A stretch of 53,589 bases of DNA. Origin: an uncultured Eubacteriales bacterium (GTDB lineage: Bacteria > Bacillota > Clostridia > Lachnospirales > Lachnospiraceae). Under the pieces are notes generated by a model, which saw only the letters and a list, made by a program, of their open reading frames with translations, was not told the DNA's origin and made no database searches. Made by a program: the position numbers and the translations under genes. Of this stretch, positions 1 through 10,521 are shown one piece after another (position 1 is the stretch's first letter; each line of letters starts with the position of its first letter). The stretch covers positions 1 to 53,589 of the forward strand of contig CASECT010000081.1 in assembly GCA_949286525.1 (NCBI GenBank), in the 5' to 3' direction.

Positions 1-8
1 TTGTCCAT
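1..8 (-). CDS. 5' end of the next gene of the ECF operon (partial)
   Basis: On the minus strand an ATG lies at positions 8-6, preceded at a suitable distance by AAAGGGG, 28 bases after the stop of the SAM hydrolase gene. Only the first two codons and part of a third (Met-Asp) are inside the window. The operon so far has ATPase and T components of an ECF transporter but no substrate-binding S component, so this gene may encode it. That is an inference from context only. Confidence 0.35.
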
Positions 9-35
9 AACTACTACCCCTTTCTCTATGTAGAA

Positions 36-887
36 TTATGATTTGGTAAAGGTCACTTTCCAGTCAGGGCCAAATCCGACATGATATTTATCCCGAAAAC
101 TGCCCTGGCTTACAGCCAGTGATACCTTCATCAATTCGTTATTGTAAATGATTGGTTCAGATACGTCAACACATCCAAAGGTTTTTTCAAACAAAATGTC
201 CCGCTCCAGAACGGTCTCATCCCCATGGCACACTTTGGTATGAAGCGTGTCTCCGTAAGCAAAGCCCGCCTGCCCAAACTCCTCCAGGGTAATATCTGTC
301 CACATGTTTCCAAAATTCGGGTCGTCAATCTCGAAAATCCCTTCCACTTTCCCCTGCGCAATCTTCGGCTGGGTAATCGGATGTTCCACGATCTCCTCCA
401 CCGGATAGGCCGGGCCCACGCCCTCAAAATCAATGATACCGGAGGCCAGCCGGGCAGCCGTATAGCCGAACAGGTCTCTCCCGTGGAAAACGCTGGTACC
501 CCTGGTACTTTTCAGCCGGTTGACGCTCTCGTCGATCTCCCGCACTTCTGCAATCCCGATAAATTTTTTCACATGGGTCAGGCTTCCGTTATCTGGGCTT
601 ACCACGTAATATCCATCCACTGTTCTGGCCACGCAGGCTCTTCGCTGGGTACCCACACCCGGATCCACTACCGATACATAGATCGTCCCCTTCGGCCAGA
701 ACTGCAGGCTCTGATACAGCCGATAGCTGGCGCTCCAGGTATCATACTGCGGCAGCTCATGCGTTCCATCCATGATCTCCAGCTCTCTGTCCACTGTCTT
801 TACCACACCGTACATAGAGCTTACCGCTCCTTCCAGATAAGTAAAATCCGTCTGGAAAACTAAAATCGGTTTTTCTGTGTTCTTCAT
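36..887 (-). CDS. SAM hydroxide adenosyltransferase family (DUF62), paralogue A
   Basis: About 283 residues. Family members (SAM hydrolases, related to fluorinase and chlorinase) use water or hydroxide to split S-adenosylmethionine into adenosine and methionine in the cytoplasm. Seen here are VVDPGVGTQRR (the catalytic Asp and, seven residues on, Arg), PDNGSLTHV and FHGRD (the catalytic His), matching the family Asp-Arg-His triad. The N-terminal motif reads DFTYLEG instead of the usual DFGxxDG found in the second copy at 3524-4381, so substrate contacts may differ. I chose the third in-frame ATG (887) because it aligns with the start of the paralogue and has GGAAGG upstream; 908 is possible. 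It is the fifth gene of the operon, 52 bases after the ECF T component. Confidence 0.85.
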   Translation of the reverse strand: MKNTEKPILVFQTDFTYLEGAVSSMYGVVKTVDRELEIMDGTHELPQYDTWSASYRLYQSLQFWPKGTIYVSVVDPGVGTQRRACVARTVDGYYVVSPDNGSLTHVKKFIGIAEVREIDESVNRLKSTRGTSVFHGRDLFGYTAARLASGIIDFEGVGPAYPVEEIVEHPITQPKIAQGKVEGIFEIDDPNFGNMWTDITLEEFGQAGFAYGDTLHTKVCHGDETVLERDILFEKTFGCVDVSEPIIYNNELMKVSLAVSQGSFRDKYHVGFGPDWKVTFTKS

Positions 888-939
888 ATTCATTTCCTTC
901 CTTTCCATTATCTAATGTTCCTTTAAGCTCGTCTTCGCG

Positions 940-1785
940 CTACATCCCGTACACAAAAGGATTCCAGAATCTTCCATGATTGTGAAGCTGGCAGAACAGT
1001 ATAATCCCCACAAAAACCGCCACGCAGAAAGCAATCGTGACATAATCTCCCTTTGTAAATTTCTTTCTGGAATACCAGGTTCGTTTTTTGTGTTTGCCGA
1101 ATCCCCGAAGATCCATGGCGTTGGTAATGACTTCGATCCTGGTAAGCGTGGAAAAAATCAGAGGAATGCAGATATTTACCACATTCTTGATCCGTGTCCC
1201 CACCTTCTCTTTCTTTGACAGATCCAGTCCCCGGCTCTGCTGCGCCAGGGCAATGTCATTGTAATCCCTTACCATATCCGGGAAATAGCGCAGTGTCAGA
1301 GACACCGCGTAAGCCGCCTTATAGTTGATCTTCATCCCGTTTAGGGACGCCGCGAACTCGCTGGGATTGGTAGTCAGCAAAAAAAGCATTCCCAGGGGCA
1401 CCACGGAAGCGTATTTGACGGTCTTGGTCAGCTGATACAGCAGCTGTTCCCAGGTAACCACATAGTTTCCCGCTATCGTAAAAATTTCATGTTTTGTCCC
1501 GTAGAGTTCCACCGCATACTGCGGGCTGAACACAAAGGTTAAAATAAAGTTCAGCACCAGGAAAACGATCACATAGTACATCATAATCCGAATCTGGGAA
1601 AACTTAATCTCCGCCTTATGAAGCACCGCGAAGGAAAAGATCATGATGATGATTCCGATGCGGATATCGTAGGCGTACATAGAGCCGAAGGTCAGAAACA
1701 GAAATCCCAAAAGTTTCGTCACTCCCGACAGATTGTAGACGAAATTATCCCGTTCCACATAGTCAAACAGCTTGCTCTTCATCAT
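940..1785 (-). CDS. ECF transporter T component (EcfT)
   Basis: About 281 residues, with several hydrophobic segments in the first 125 residues and one near the C terminus. EcfT is the transmembrane scaffold joining the ATPases to the substrate-specific S protein of energy-coupling-factor vitamin or metal transporters. The C-terminal half carries the two short Arg-Gly coupling motifs of the family (QQSRGLD and MDLRGFG), which contact the ATPases. The ATG at 1785 overlaps the stop of the ATPase gene as ATGA, which supports translational coupling; a GTG at 1794 is an alternative. No S component is visible in the window. The substrate is unknown, and the adjoining SAM hydrolases suggest something tied to methionine, adenosine or a nucleoside. 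Confidence 0.85.
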   Translation of the reverse strand: MMKSKLFDYVERDNFVYNLSGVTKLLGFLFLTFGSMYAYDIRIGIIIMIFSFAVLHKAEIKFSQIRIMMYYVIVFLVLNFILTFVFSPQYAVELYGTKHEIFTIAGNYVVTWEQLLYQLTKTVKYASVVPLGMLFLLTTNPSEFAASLNGMKINYKAAYAVSLTLRYFPDMVRDYNDIALAQQSRGLDLSKKEKVGTRIKNVVNICIPLIFSTLTRIEVITNAMDLRGFGKHKKRTWYSRKKFTKGDYVTIAFCVAVFVGIILFCQLHNHGRFWNPFVYGM

Positions 1786-3494
1786 CTCCGGCACACCTCC
1801 CTCTCGTAATCGATAAAGTGCTGCACCAGTCCCTGGGGATCCTCCAGTCCCAGTTTCAGGCCGAATTCGTAAAGGCTGGTCAGCTTCAGGCTGGCTGCAT
1901 TGGCGATCTTTTCATTCGTCAGGATTTCTACCGCCGTGCTGTCTCCGATCTTTTTCCCCTCGTTGATCACGATGGCATGGGGCGTATACTCCAGCATCAA
2001 ATGCATGTCATGGGTTATCAGAATGATCGTGACGCCCTGACGGTTCAGCTCCTTCAGAAATTCCATGATCTCGGTATAGTGCCGATAATCCTGCCCGGCG
2101 GTTGGCTCATCCAGAATCAGTACCTTCGGATTCATAACCAGCATGGACGCTATCGTCACTCTTTTTTTCTGCCCGAAACTTAAAGCCGATACCGGCCACT
2201 TGCGGAAGGGATACAGGCCGCAGATCTTGAGGGCGTGTTCCACCCGCTCCCTTATCTCCTCCTCCGGGAGTTCTCCCCGGATACGCAGACCCAGAGCCAC
2301 CTCATCGAAGATCATAGGCTTACAGATCATCTGATTGGGGTTCTGCATCACATAGCTTATGTACTGGGATCTCTCCTTGATCGTCTGACCTTTCAGAGAT
2401 TTCCCCTCAAAGAGAATATCTCCCCCATCCTCCGTCACAAAGCCGCAGATTACCTTTGCCAGCGTGCTTTTGCCGGCGCCATTGGTTCCCACGACGCTTA
2501 CCATCTCGCCGGACTTGATGGAAAAGCTCACGTCCTGAAGAATCTTTCTGCTCTTCGTGTACTGAAAACTCAGGTGGTCCGCCTTGAGGATCTCCTCCCC
2601 TGCCGGCTCCTGAGCAGGCACCGGTTTTTCACACCAGGCCTGAATCTTCTGACGGATTTCATCGTCGATGACCAGCGTCTGAAGCTGTCCGGCCCGCATC
2701 TGCGGCGTGATGGAAATGCCTGCATACTTCATGGCCGTCACGTAAAGCGGCTCACGAATTCCAAGTTCAGACAGCTGCTGCGTCGCCATCAGCTCATCCG
2801 GCGTCATATCCGCCGCGATTCGCCCCTCTGCCACCACCACAATCCGGTCCACATGACGATAAAGCACATCCTCAAGACGATGCTCTATAATAACTACCGT
2901 TTTCTGGGCCTGTTTCTGGATACGGTCAATCAGATCAATCGCTGTCTTTCCCGTAGCCGGATCCAGATTGGCAAGGGGCTCGTCAAAGAGCAGCACATCT
3001 ACGTCATCCACCATAACGCCGGCAAAGGCAACTCTCTGTTTCTGTCCGCCGGACAGTTCAAAGGGGGAGGACTTCAACAGTTTTCCCATGTCCACCATGT
3101 CCGCCACTCTCTGCACGGTGTCCTTCATCTTTTTGTCTTCCACACAGTCATTCTCCAGTGAGAAAGCGATATCCTCCCCCACCGTCAGGCCAATGAACTG
3201 CCCGTCGGAATCCTGGAGTACCGTACCGACTTTTTTGGACAGCTCAAACAGATTCCCCTTCCGGGTCTCCAGGCCGGCGACCTTTACGCTCCCCTTCATC
3301 TCGCCCCGGTAAGAAAAAGGAATCAACCCGTTGATACAGTGCCCCAGCGTGCTTTTCCCACTTCCGGAGGGGCCCACCAGAAGGACCTTCTCCCCTTCAT
3401 AAATCGTCAGATTAATGTCGTGCAGCGTAGGTTCCGCCTGACTGAAGTACTGAAAGGAAAAATTTTCAAATGTAATTACCGGTTTTTTCTCCAT
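1782..3494 (-). CDS. ECF transporter ATPase, fused double nucleotide-binding domain
   Basis: About 570 residues holding two ABC ATPase domains in one chain. Domain 1 has Walker A GPSGSGKST (residues 41-49), signature LSGGQKQR and Walker B VLLFDEP. Domain 2 has Walker A GTNGAGKST, a variant signature LSFGQKKR and Walker B VLILDEP. Both sets look catalytically complete. Dedicated ECF systems such as YkoD of Bacillus have this fused arrangement, whereas the shared ECF module has two separate ATPases. The ATG at 3494 follows AAGGAGAGCT; upstream in-frame codons would run into the preceding gene. The stop overlaps the EcfT start by 4 bases. The fusion suggests a transporter dedicated to one substrate. 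Confidence 0.92.
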   Translation of the reverse strand: MEKKPVITFENFSFQYFSQAEPTLHDINLTIYEGEKVLLVGPSGSGKSTLGHCINGLIPFSYRGEMKGSVKVAGLETRKGNLFELSKKVGTVLQDSDGQFIGLTVGEDIAFSLENDCVEDKKMKDTVQRVADMVDMGKLLKSSPFELSGGQKQRVAFAGVMVDDVDVLLFDEPLANLDPATGKTAIDLIDRIQKQAQKTVVIIEHRLEDVLYRHVDRIVVVAEGRIAADMTPDELMATQQLSELGIREPLYVTAMKYAGISITPQMRAGQLQTLVIDDEIRQKIQAWCEKPVPAQEPAGEEILKADHLSFQYTKSRKILQDVSFSIKSGEMVSVVGTNGAGKSTLAKVICGFVTEDGGDILFEGKSLKGQTIKERSQYISYVMQNPNQMICKPMIFDEVALGLRIRGELPEEEIRERVEHALKICGLYPFRKWPVSALSFGQKKRVTIASMLVMNPKVLILDEPTAGQDYRHYTEIMEFLKELNRQGVTIILITHDMHLMLEYTPHAIVINEGKKIGDSTAVEILTNEKIANAASLKLTSLYEFGLKLGLEDPQGLVQHFIDYEREVCRR

Positions 3495-3523
3495 AGCTCT
3501 CCTTCCTCTCTCCAATTCCGGCG

Positions 3524-4381
3524 TCACTCATAAATAATGCGCGGCGCCCTGCGGATCGTGATTCTCCAATTGGTTCCGGTGCCGATGCTGTAGGCCCTGG
3601 CGAAACTACCCTGGTTGATGGCCACGGCAATATTGTCCAGGCTGTTGATATATACCAACGCCTCTCCCACGGAAACTTTCGCGAAACTTTCCGCAAAGAC
3701 AAGAATATTCTTATAGAGAATCCGCGTCTCATTTTCTATGATAATTTCCACACGGCTGCCGTACTCCACACCCAGCTTCTGGAAAGTCTCACGGCTGATA
3801 TTGGTCCAGAGACTTCCAAACCTCACATCCAGCACGTCAATGGTTCCGCAGACCTTTTCGCCATCATAAACCGCGTCCACTGTGGGCAATTCTATGACGC
3901 TGTCAGCGTCTACTTCCGGTCCCACACCGGCAAAATCGATGACACCGGAAGCCAGCCTGGCTCCTGTGTAGACATACACATCCCGCCCGTGGAAGGTATA
4001 GCTCTCCCCGGAGTTTGGCAGACGGTTAACGCTCTCGTCGATAATGCGCGCCGCCCGGATTCCGATCATCTTCTTCACATGGGTCAAAGTTCCGTTGTCC
4101 GGCGTGATAATATATTGTCCCGTAACCGTCTCCACCGCAATGCTTCTTCTGGTAGAACCCACACCGGGATCCACCACGCTGACAAAGACGGTTCCCTTAG
4201 GCCAGTATGCCACAGTCTGAATCAGACGGTAAGATGCCTCCCAGATATCGTACTGGGGAATCTCGTGGGTCAGATCCGCCACCATCAGATCCTCGCTGAC
4301 ACTGTAAGCCACTCCGTACATAGCGCTTACCGCACCGTCTCCCAATCCGAAGTCCGTCTGTAATACAAGTGCTTTTTTCAT
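3524..4381 (-). CDS. SAM hydroxide adenosyltransferase family (DUF62), paralogue B
   Basis: 285 residues with the canonical motifs: DFGLGDG (residues 10-16), VVDPGVGSTRR with Asp71 and Arg78, PDNGTLTH, and FHGRD with His131. Asp71, Arg78 and His131 sit at almost the positions reported for the Asp-Arg-His triad of the Pyrococcus enzyme. The expected reaction is SAM plus water to adenosine plus methionine. The ATG at 4381 overlaps the stop of the membrane protein gene (ATGA), and the ECF ATPase follows 29 bases later, so this enzyme is co-transcribed with the transporter. This copy looks like the more typical enzyme of the two. Family is secure; the role in transport or salvage is inferred. Confidence 0.9.
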   Translation of the reverse strand: MKKALVLQTDFGLGDGAVSAMYGVAYSVSEDLMVADLTHEIPQYDIWEASYRLIQTVAYWPKGTVFVSVVDPGVGSTRRSIAVETVTGQYIITPDNGTLTHVKKMIGIRAARIIDESVNRLPNSGESYTFHGRDVYVYTGARLASGVIDFAGVGPEVDADSVIELPTVDAVYDGEKVCGTIDVLDVRFGSLWTNISRETFQKLGVEYGSRVEIIIENETRILYKNILVFAESFAKVSVGEALVYINSLDNIAVAINQGSFARAYSIGTGTNWRITIRRAPRIIYE

Positions 4382-6360
4382 TTTATTTCTCCTTTCTCTT
4401 CCACAGATTTTGTCTCCACAGGTTTTATCTGTATCCCACTTTCCTGTTCTTCCCTTCCCGGAAGCAGTTCCAGGGCAAACAGGTAAGGCAGCAGGTAAAA
4501 CATTGGCATCACATATCTGGAATTGCCGTTATCCGGCGATACAAGACAGACCGCAATCGTCAGAAACGGAATTGCCAAAAGCGCCAGGTCCCTTTTCCTC
4601 CCTCTCCACAGGTTGTAGAGCAGGAAAAATACCATAATCCAGGGCAGCATACCCAGCGATGTGAACATATTGAGCAGCGGCGTCTTCTGCGTCGCCAGCA
4701 CTGCCTGATGGATCACATAGCGGGCTGTCTCATAGCGCTTCGGATGTTCCACATACAGATGCTCATAAACTCCCTCTTCATCTTCCTCCTGAAGGAACTC
4801 ATCAAATTGATAATACTCCAGATCCGACTGCTTGTTGATATCGTAATACTGGTAGGTATTGTTCAGGAAAGACTCCACATATACATCCGGATGCTTACAG
4901 AACATACCAAACCACACTTTAAAATACTCTGCCAGTTCCTCCGCTGTGGCATCCTGGCGAAACTCCCGTTTGACCGGATCACAGAGCTGCGGATTGTAAA
5001 GCTCCTCCAGTTCATCATAGGGGAGAACGGCGTCAATAGCCTCCTTTTCCTCCTCTGTGACCTCGTCGCCGTACTCGCACACATAGCGGGCCGTCTGCTG
5101 AAAAAAAACCGAAAGCGCCTCCTGTTTTCCCCCCGGCGCCACATTGCAGGCGGGAAGCACCATCTGCAGAAATACTCCCTGGTAGAGGAGCACCGGCACA
5201 AAAACCATGGCGGCCACTCGCAGCAGGTACCTGCGATATACGATCAGCATTCCGACACCCGCCACCAGCAGAATATGCATCGCAAACACCTTCGTAAAAA
5301 TCATCAGGAGGGCAACCGTGCCGAAAGCCAGATCAAATTTCAGAGAGCTCAGCACCTTTCCCCCGGTCCGCGCCATCTCATACAACATCAGAATACAGAT
5401 CAGGCAAAATGCCGAATATATGGTATCTTTTACCATGCAGACGGCATACAGCGGAAAGATGGGCAAAAACATCAGCAAGAGGGTAATCGCCCGCACGCGT
5501 TTCTCCCTCACGCCCACTCTGCGCAGATACTGCAGACATCCGGAAAAGACTGACGCCTGAAACAGCATATGAAGTACCGTGTAAACCGCGATACCGATTC
5601 GGATGTCCCCCAACGCCAGCCCCAGATCAAAGAAAGCGCCGAAGAGCAGCGTCAACAGATAGGGGTGATGGTTCGTCATATAAGTAAATCCCTGTTCCAT
5701 AGGAGACATCGTCTGGATGTAGCTGGGGATCTCGTAATACTCCATCATCTGAATGACAGTATCTTCGTTTCCTGTCCCCGGATAAAAAATAAGCAGGTAG
5801 GGCAGCCAACAACAAAAAAGAAGCAGTACCGTCACAAAAAATGTCCTTGGGGAAGGCACAGCCCGCTCCATTTTATCCTGCTCCAGAATCTGGCCGGCAA
5901 ACTCTTTGATTACCGCCGTGAGATAATAAAAGAGAATCACATAGGCCGTCCCTCTCAAAAATGCCCGAAAGACATTGGCCGGAGTATCAAAGAGCAGATC
6001 CCAGCTGTCCGCACTCTTATAACTCAAAGCGACGAGCTGCGCCATGGCGAAAATGATTCCGAATACCAGCGCCGAAATTTTTTCTTTTTTTGTACGGCTG
6101 CATCTGCCGGCCACATATACAACCACTCCCACGGCGAAAGCTGTCAGCCCCGTCCGCAGCCGGTCAGCGGACAGAGAATAGTATATCGTCCGCACAAAAA
6201 CCATCGCCTCATTCTTCCACAGGATTCCCGGACTGTTATCGCCGGTAATCTCCGACGTGAGAGAGCAGAACAGCCCCAGGCTGCACACAATCCCCAGAAA
6301 AATCGCAAACAGGCAAGCCCTCTTGTCCAGCCTCTCAACAACGCCTTTCATAATATCCAC
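4378..6360 (-). CDS. Large polytopic membrane protein, DUF6020-like (possible GT-C type glycosyltransferase)
   Basis: 660 residues with around ten to twelve hydrophobic segments, a soluble acidic loop at roughly residues 420-550, and a charged C-terminal tail. The motif YPGTGNEDT after the fourth or fifth hydrophobic segment, HHPYLLTLLFGAFFD after it, and PDNGNSRYVMPM near the end resemble the DUF6020 family, which has the look of lipid-linked-sugar transferases of the GT-C fold. The start used is GTG at 6360, with AAAGGG four bases upstream; an ATG three codons in (6351) is possible. It is the first gene of the ECF/SAM-hydrolase operon, and its stop overlaps the next start. Its role beside a transporter is not evident, and it may simply share the promoter. 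Confidence 0.65.
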   Translation of the reverse strand: MDIMKGVVERLDKRACLFAIFLGIVCSLGLFCSLTSEITGDNSPGILWKNEAMVFVRTIYYSLSADRLRTGLTAFAVGVVVYVAGRCSRTKKEKISALVFGIIFAMAQLVALSYKSADSWDLLFDTPANVFRAFLRGTAYVILFYYLTAVIKEFAGQILEQDKMERAVPSPRTFFVTVLLLFCCWLPYLLIFYPGTGNEDTVIQMMEYYEIPSYIQTMSPMEQGFTYMTNHHPYLLTLLFGAFFDLGLALGDIRIGIAVYTVLHMLFQASVFSGCLQYLRRVGVREKRVRAITLLLMFLPIFPLYAVCMVKDTIYSAFCLICILMLYEMARTGGKVLSSLKFDLAFGTVALLMIFTKVFAMHILLVAGVGMLIVYRRYLLRVAAMVFVPVLLYQGVFLQMVLPACNVAPGGKQEALSVFFQQTARYVCEYGDEVTEEEKEAIDAVLPYDELEELYNPQLCDPVKREFRQDATAEELAEYFKVWFGMFCKHPDVYVESFLNNTYQYYDINKQSDLEYYQFDEFLQEEDEEGVYEHLYVEHPKRYETARYVIHQAVLATQKTPLLNMFTSLGMLPWIMVFFLLYNLWRGRKRDLALLAIPFLTIAVCLVSPDNGNSRYVMPMFYLLPYLFALELLPGREEQESGIQIKPVETKSVEEKGEIK

Positions 6361-6401
6361 TGTTCCCTTTCTCTGCCTCGGTTTTTCGCATATGTGCCCT
6401 T

Positions 6402-6430
6402 ATCTTATCGCAAAATTACCGAAACGTAAA
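6402..6430 (-). promoter_or_regulatory. Promoter for the DUF6020-SAM hydrolase-ECF operon
   Basis: Read on the minus strand, TTTACG (6430-6425), a 17-base spacer and TAAGAT (6407-6402) form a good sigma-A-type promoter about 40 bases before the first start codon of the operon. The leader is too short for a known SAM riboswitch. Confidence 0.6.
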
Positions 6431-6467
6431 GTGGTATTAGACATCGGGCGCTATTTACCCCCGATAT

Positions 6468-6731
6468 CTATGTCCTCCAGAACGCTGTCCGTGTCCAGAT
6501 TCGTACCTCCGCGCCTGTAATAACCGCAAATCCGGCTTCCGCGCCGACGCTTCGCGCCGTCTCCTTTTCCCGGAAATCGATTTCCCCCCGATCCAGAAGA
6601 ACCGCAAGCGGCATATGCCCCTTTTCCACTCCTATACGCCCCTCCTTTGAAGGCAGTTCCAGCATTCGTGCCTTACCCTCAAAAAAAATTTCATCCGGCG
6701 TCATAATTTTCAGAAAAAAATATTCATCCAT
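6468..6731 (-). CDS. atpC: ATP synthase F1 epsilon subunit, short form
   Basis: 87 residues. The N-terminal beta-sandwich is clear: FLKIMTPDEIFFEGKARML, then PSKEGRIGVEKGHMPL and a terminal VRIWTRTAFW. The usual protein is about 130-140 residues and continues into a two-helix C-terminal domain that inhibits ATP hydrolysis and binds ATP; here translation stops right after the sandwich. The sandwich alone is known to suffice for F1-Fo coupling in some bacteria. The gene is 9 bases after atpD and is the last of the operon. A +1 frame continues about 18 codons past the stop without resembling the helical domain, so a natural short form is more likely than a recent frameshift. Confidence 0.88.
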   Translation of the reverse strand: MDEYFFLKIMTPDEIFFEGKARMLELPSKEGRIGVEKGHMPLAVLLDRGEIDFREKETARSVGAEAGFAVITGAEVRIWTRTAFWRT

Positions 6732-6740
6732 CGCTTTTCC

Positions 6741-8150
<1,410 letters not shown>

Positions 8151-8155
8151 TCAAC

Positions 8156-8986
8156 TCAAAGATCTCCGGAGACTATCTCCGCCAGTTCTCTGGTAATAGC
8201 TCCCTGTCTGGCCCGGTGAAATTGCAGCGTCAGCGCGTCGACCATATCCTTGGCATTTCGCTCTGCCGCATCCATTGCCTCCATCCGGGCCCTGTTTTCC
8301 GCAGCTTGTCCCATGAGCAGCCCCCCGTAAATCATCTGGCACAGATATGCAGGGATAATATACTCAAGCGCCTCCTCAAAGGAAGGCTCAAAATTCATAG
8401 GCGTCATCTGTTTTGACACATCCTCCGGTTCTTCCGGCGGAAGCAGCCGCATGCTCCCCGGCTCCAACTCCATTCCCCTGCCCGGACGGGTAAAGAACAG
8501 ATGGATTTCCCCAATCTCTCCCGCCTTATAAGCCTTCAGAAGTTCCGCCGACAAACGTTCCGCCATCTTTGGCAGGGGCAGCCCCTTTGTCCACGCTCCG
8601 AAAATCTCAAATCCCCTGCGCTCCAGCAGCCCGGCTCCCTTCTTCCCTACCGCCCAGATTCTGCTGCCGCCGGGATTCCATCCCTTTTCTTTCAAAAGCC
8701 TGATCAAAGCTGTAGTATAGCCTCCCGCCAACCCCCGGTCCGATGTGACGAAAACGGCTCCCCTGACCGGGACATCCATGCCACGCAGGTACGGATGTGT
8801 CGTCTCCGCGCCTTTTGCAAGATCCGCCATCGTCCTGCGCATCAGCGCGAAGGAGCGTTCCGCGCGCTCAGCTCTCTCTCTGGTCTGCTGAAACCGGACG
8901 GTGGAGATCAGCCCCATGGCTTTTGCCATCTGACGAATGGCCTCAATCCCCTTTTTTCTCCTTGTCATCTCCCGCATGGAAATCAC
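8156..8986 (-). CDS. atpG: ATP synthase F1 gamma subunit
   Basis: About 276 residues. The central stalk of F1: the N-terminal helix [20 protein letters not shown] and the C-terminal helix ending [11 protein letters not shown] form the rotating coiled coil, and [10 protein letters not shown] is the family signature in the middle. The start is GTG at 8986, because it sits seven or eight bases after GGAGGAGG and aligns with the N terminus of other gamma subunits. That GTG overlaps the TGA of atpA by four bases (GTGA). An upstream ATG at 9040 would add an unrelated 18-residue extension from within atpA. Confidence 0.95.
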   Translation of the reverse strand: MISMREMTRRKKGIEAIRQMAKAMGLISTVRFQQTRERAERAERSFALMRRTMADLAKGAETTHPYLRGMDVPVRGAVFVTSDRGLAGGYTTALIRLLKEKGWNPGGSRIWAVGKKGAGLLERRGFEIFGAWTKGLPLPKMAERLSAELLKAYKAGEIGEIHLFFTRPGRGMELEPGSMRLLPPEEPEDVSKQMTPMNFEPSFEEALEYIIPAYLCQMIYGGLLMGQAAENRARMEAMDAAERNAKDMVDALTLQFHRARQGAITRELAEIVSGDL

Positions 8987-10521
8987 AATTCCTCCTCCTC
9001 TCTCTCCCGGCCGCGACCACCGATAAAAGCTTTCCTGCATTCCTCCACGGCCTCTTCCAGTTCTTTTTCCGCTCTCTCCGAAAGTTCTCCGGTTCTTCTG
9101 ATTTCCTCCGGTATTTCCGGACAGCGGCGATCCACAAATGCAAAAAGATTTTTCTGAAAATCGGCGATCTCTCCCACCGGAAGCTCCCGCAGCAATCCTC
9201 TGACTACCGCATAGAGTATCAGCACCTGATATTCTACCGGGATCGGTGTGTACTGAGGCTGTTTCAGCACTTCCAGAATGCGCTCTCCCCTGGCCAGCTC
9301 TCCGGCGGTATCTTCATCCATCTCTGATCCGAACCGGGCAAAAGCGGCCAGTTCCCGGTATCGGGCAAGCTCCGTGCGGATGGGCGCAGCAACTTTCTTC
9401 ATCGCTCCAATCTGAGCGGCGCCGCCGACTCTGGAAACCGACAGCCCCGCATGCACCGCGGGACGGATGCCGGCATGAAAAGCCTCCGTCTCCAGATAAA
9501 TCTGTCCGTCCGTGATCGAAATCACATTGGTAGGAATATATGCGGACACATCCCCGGATTGCGTCTCGATGACCGGCAGCGCTGTCAGGGAACCGCCTCC
9601 CAGCTCTTCCTTCAGACGGGCCGCTCTCTCCAGCAAGCGGGAATGAAGATAAAACACATCTCCAGGATAGGCCTCTCTTCCGGGCGGCCGCCGCAGCAAC
9701 AGAGAGATCGTCCGATATGCGGCCGCATGCCTGCTGAGATCGTCATACACAACCAGCGCGTCGCCGCCCTGCTCCATCCACTCCTCTCCCATGGCGCATC
9801 CGGTAAAAGGCGCCAGATACTGTAAGGGAGCCGGGTCCCCGGCGGCGGCTACCACCACCGTCGTATACGCCATAGCTCCAAACTCCTCCAGTGTCCGGAC
9901 GAGCTGCGCCACCGTGGATGCCTTCTGGCCGATAGCCACATAGACGCACTTTACCCCCTGTCCCCTCTGATTCAGAATAGTATCCAGCGCAATCGCTGTC
10001 TTTCCGGTCTGTCGGTCGCCGATAATCAGTTCCCGCTGTCCTCTGCCGATGGGCACCATGGCATCAATCGCTTTGATCCCTGTCTGCAGCGGGGTATCCA
10101 CGGATTTTCTGTCCATGACCCCATGGGCTTCCCGCTCCGCCGGTCTTCGTCGTGTCTGCAGCGGTCCTTTTTTGTCCACCGGATCTCCGAGGGCGTTTAC
10201 TACTCTGCCCAGAAGGACGTCTCCCACAGGCACCTCCACGCCATGCCCGGTACACTTTACCACATCTCCCTCATTGACCCGTCTCTGATCCCCCAACAGC
10301 ATTGCCGCCACGGTATCCTCCTCCAGATTGAGGGCCATGCCGTACACACCTCCGGAAAATTCCAGAAGCTCCCCCAGCATACACTCCTTCAGCCCATAGA
10401 TACGGGCAATTCCGTCCGCTGTCTGCAGAACCCTTCCCGTATGACGGATCTTAGGTGTCTCCTCATACTGCCGGATCCTCTCTTTGATTACCGCACTGAT
10501 TTCTTCCGGATGCAATTTCAC
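8983..10521 (-). CDS. atpA: ATP synthase F1 alpha subunit
   Basis: About 512 residues, typical length. The non-catalytic nucleotide-binding subunit of F1. It starts [15 protein letters not shown], has the beta-barrel [16 protein letters not shown], Walker [10 protein letters not shown], and the alpha signature [18 protein letters not shown] place the start at GTG 10521: it follows GGAAAG, overlaps the atpH stop as GTGA, and matches the usual N terminus. The ATG at 10623 would add 34 residues read inside atpH. The stop overlaps the atpG GTG in the same way. Confidence 0.96.
   Translation of the reverse strand: MKLHPEEISAVIKERIRQYEETPKIRHTGRVLQTADGIARIYGLKECMLGELLEFSGGVYGMALNLEEDTVAAMLLGDQRRVNEGDVVKCTGHGVEVPVGDVLLGRVVNALGDPVDKKGPLQTRRRPAEREAHGVMDRKSVDTPLQTGIKAIDAMVPIGRGQRELIIGDRQTGKTAIALDTILNQRGQGVKCVYVAIGQKASTVAQLVRTLEEFGAMAYTTVVVAAAGDPAPLQYLAPFTGCAMGEEWMEQGGDALVVYDDLSRHAAAYRTISLLLRRPPGREAYPGDVFYLHSRLLERAARLKEELGGGSLTALPVIETQSGDVSAYIPTNVISITDGQIYLETEAFHAGIRPAVHAGLSVSRVGGAAQIGAMKKVAAPIRTELARYRELAAFARFGSEMDEDTAGELARGERILEVLKQPQYTPIPVEYQVLILYAVVRGLLRELPVGEIADFQKNLFAFVDRRCPEIPEEIRRTGELSERAEKELEEAVEECRKAFIGGRGREREEEEL

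Noticed and set aside
4369..5553. A 394-codon plus-strand frame opposite the DUF6020-like gene
   Set aside because: Composition is rich in His, Gln and Arg as expected of a shadow; the minus-strand gene has a clear membrane-protein pattern and coupled neighbours.
6361..6467. A SAM riboswitch controlling the SAM-hydrolase/ECF operon
   Set aside because: The leader after the predicted promoter is only about 35 bases and the whole gap is 107 bases, too short and without SAM-box motifs.
6420..6500. Frameshift that destroyed a full-length epsilon subunit
   Set aside because: The alternative frame runs about 18 codons (ending DIDIGGK) before its own stop and does not resemble the two-helix domain, so a natural short epsilon is preferred.
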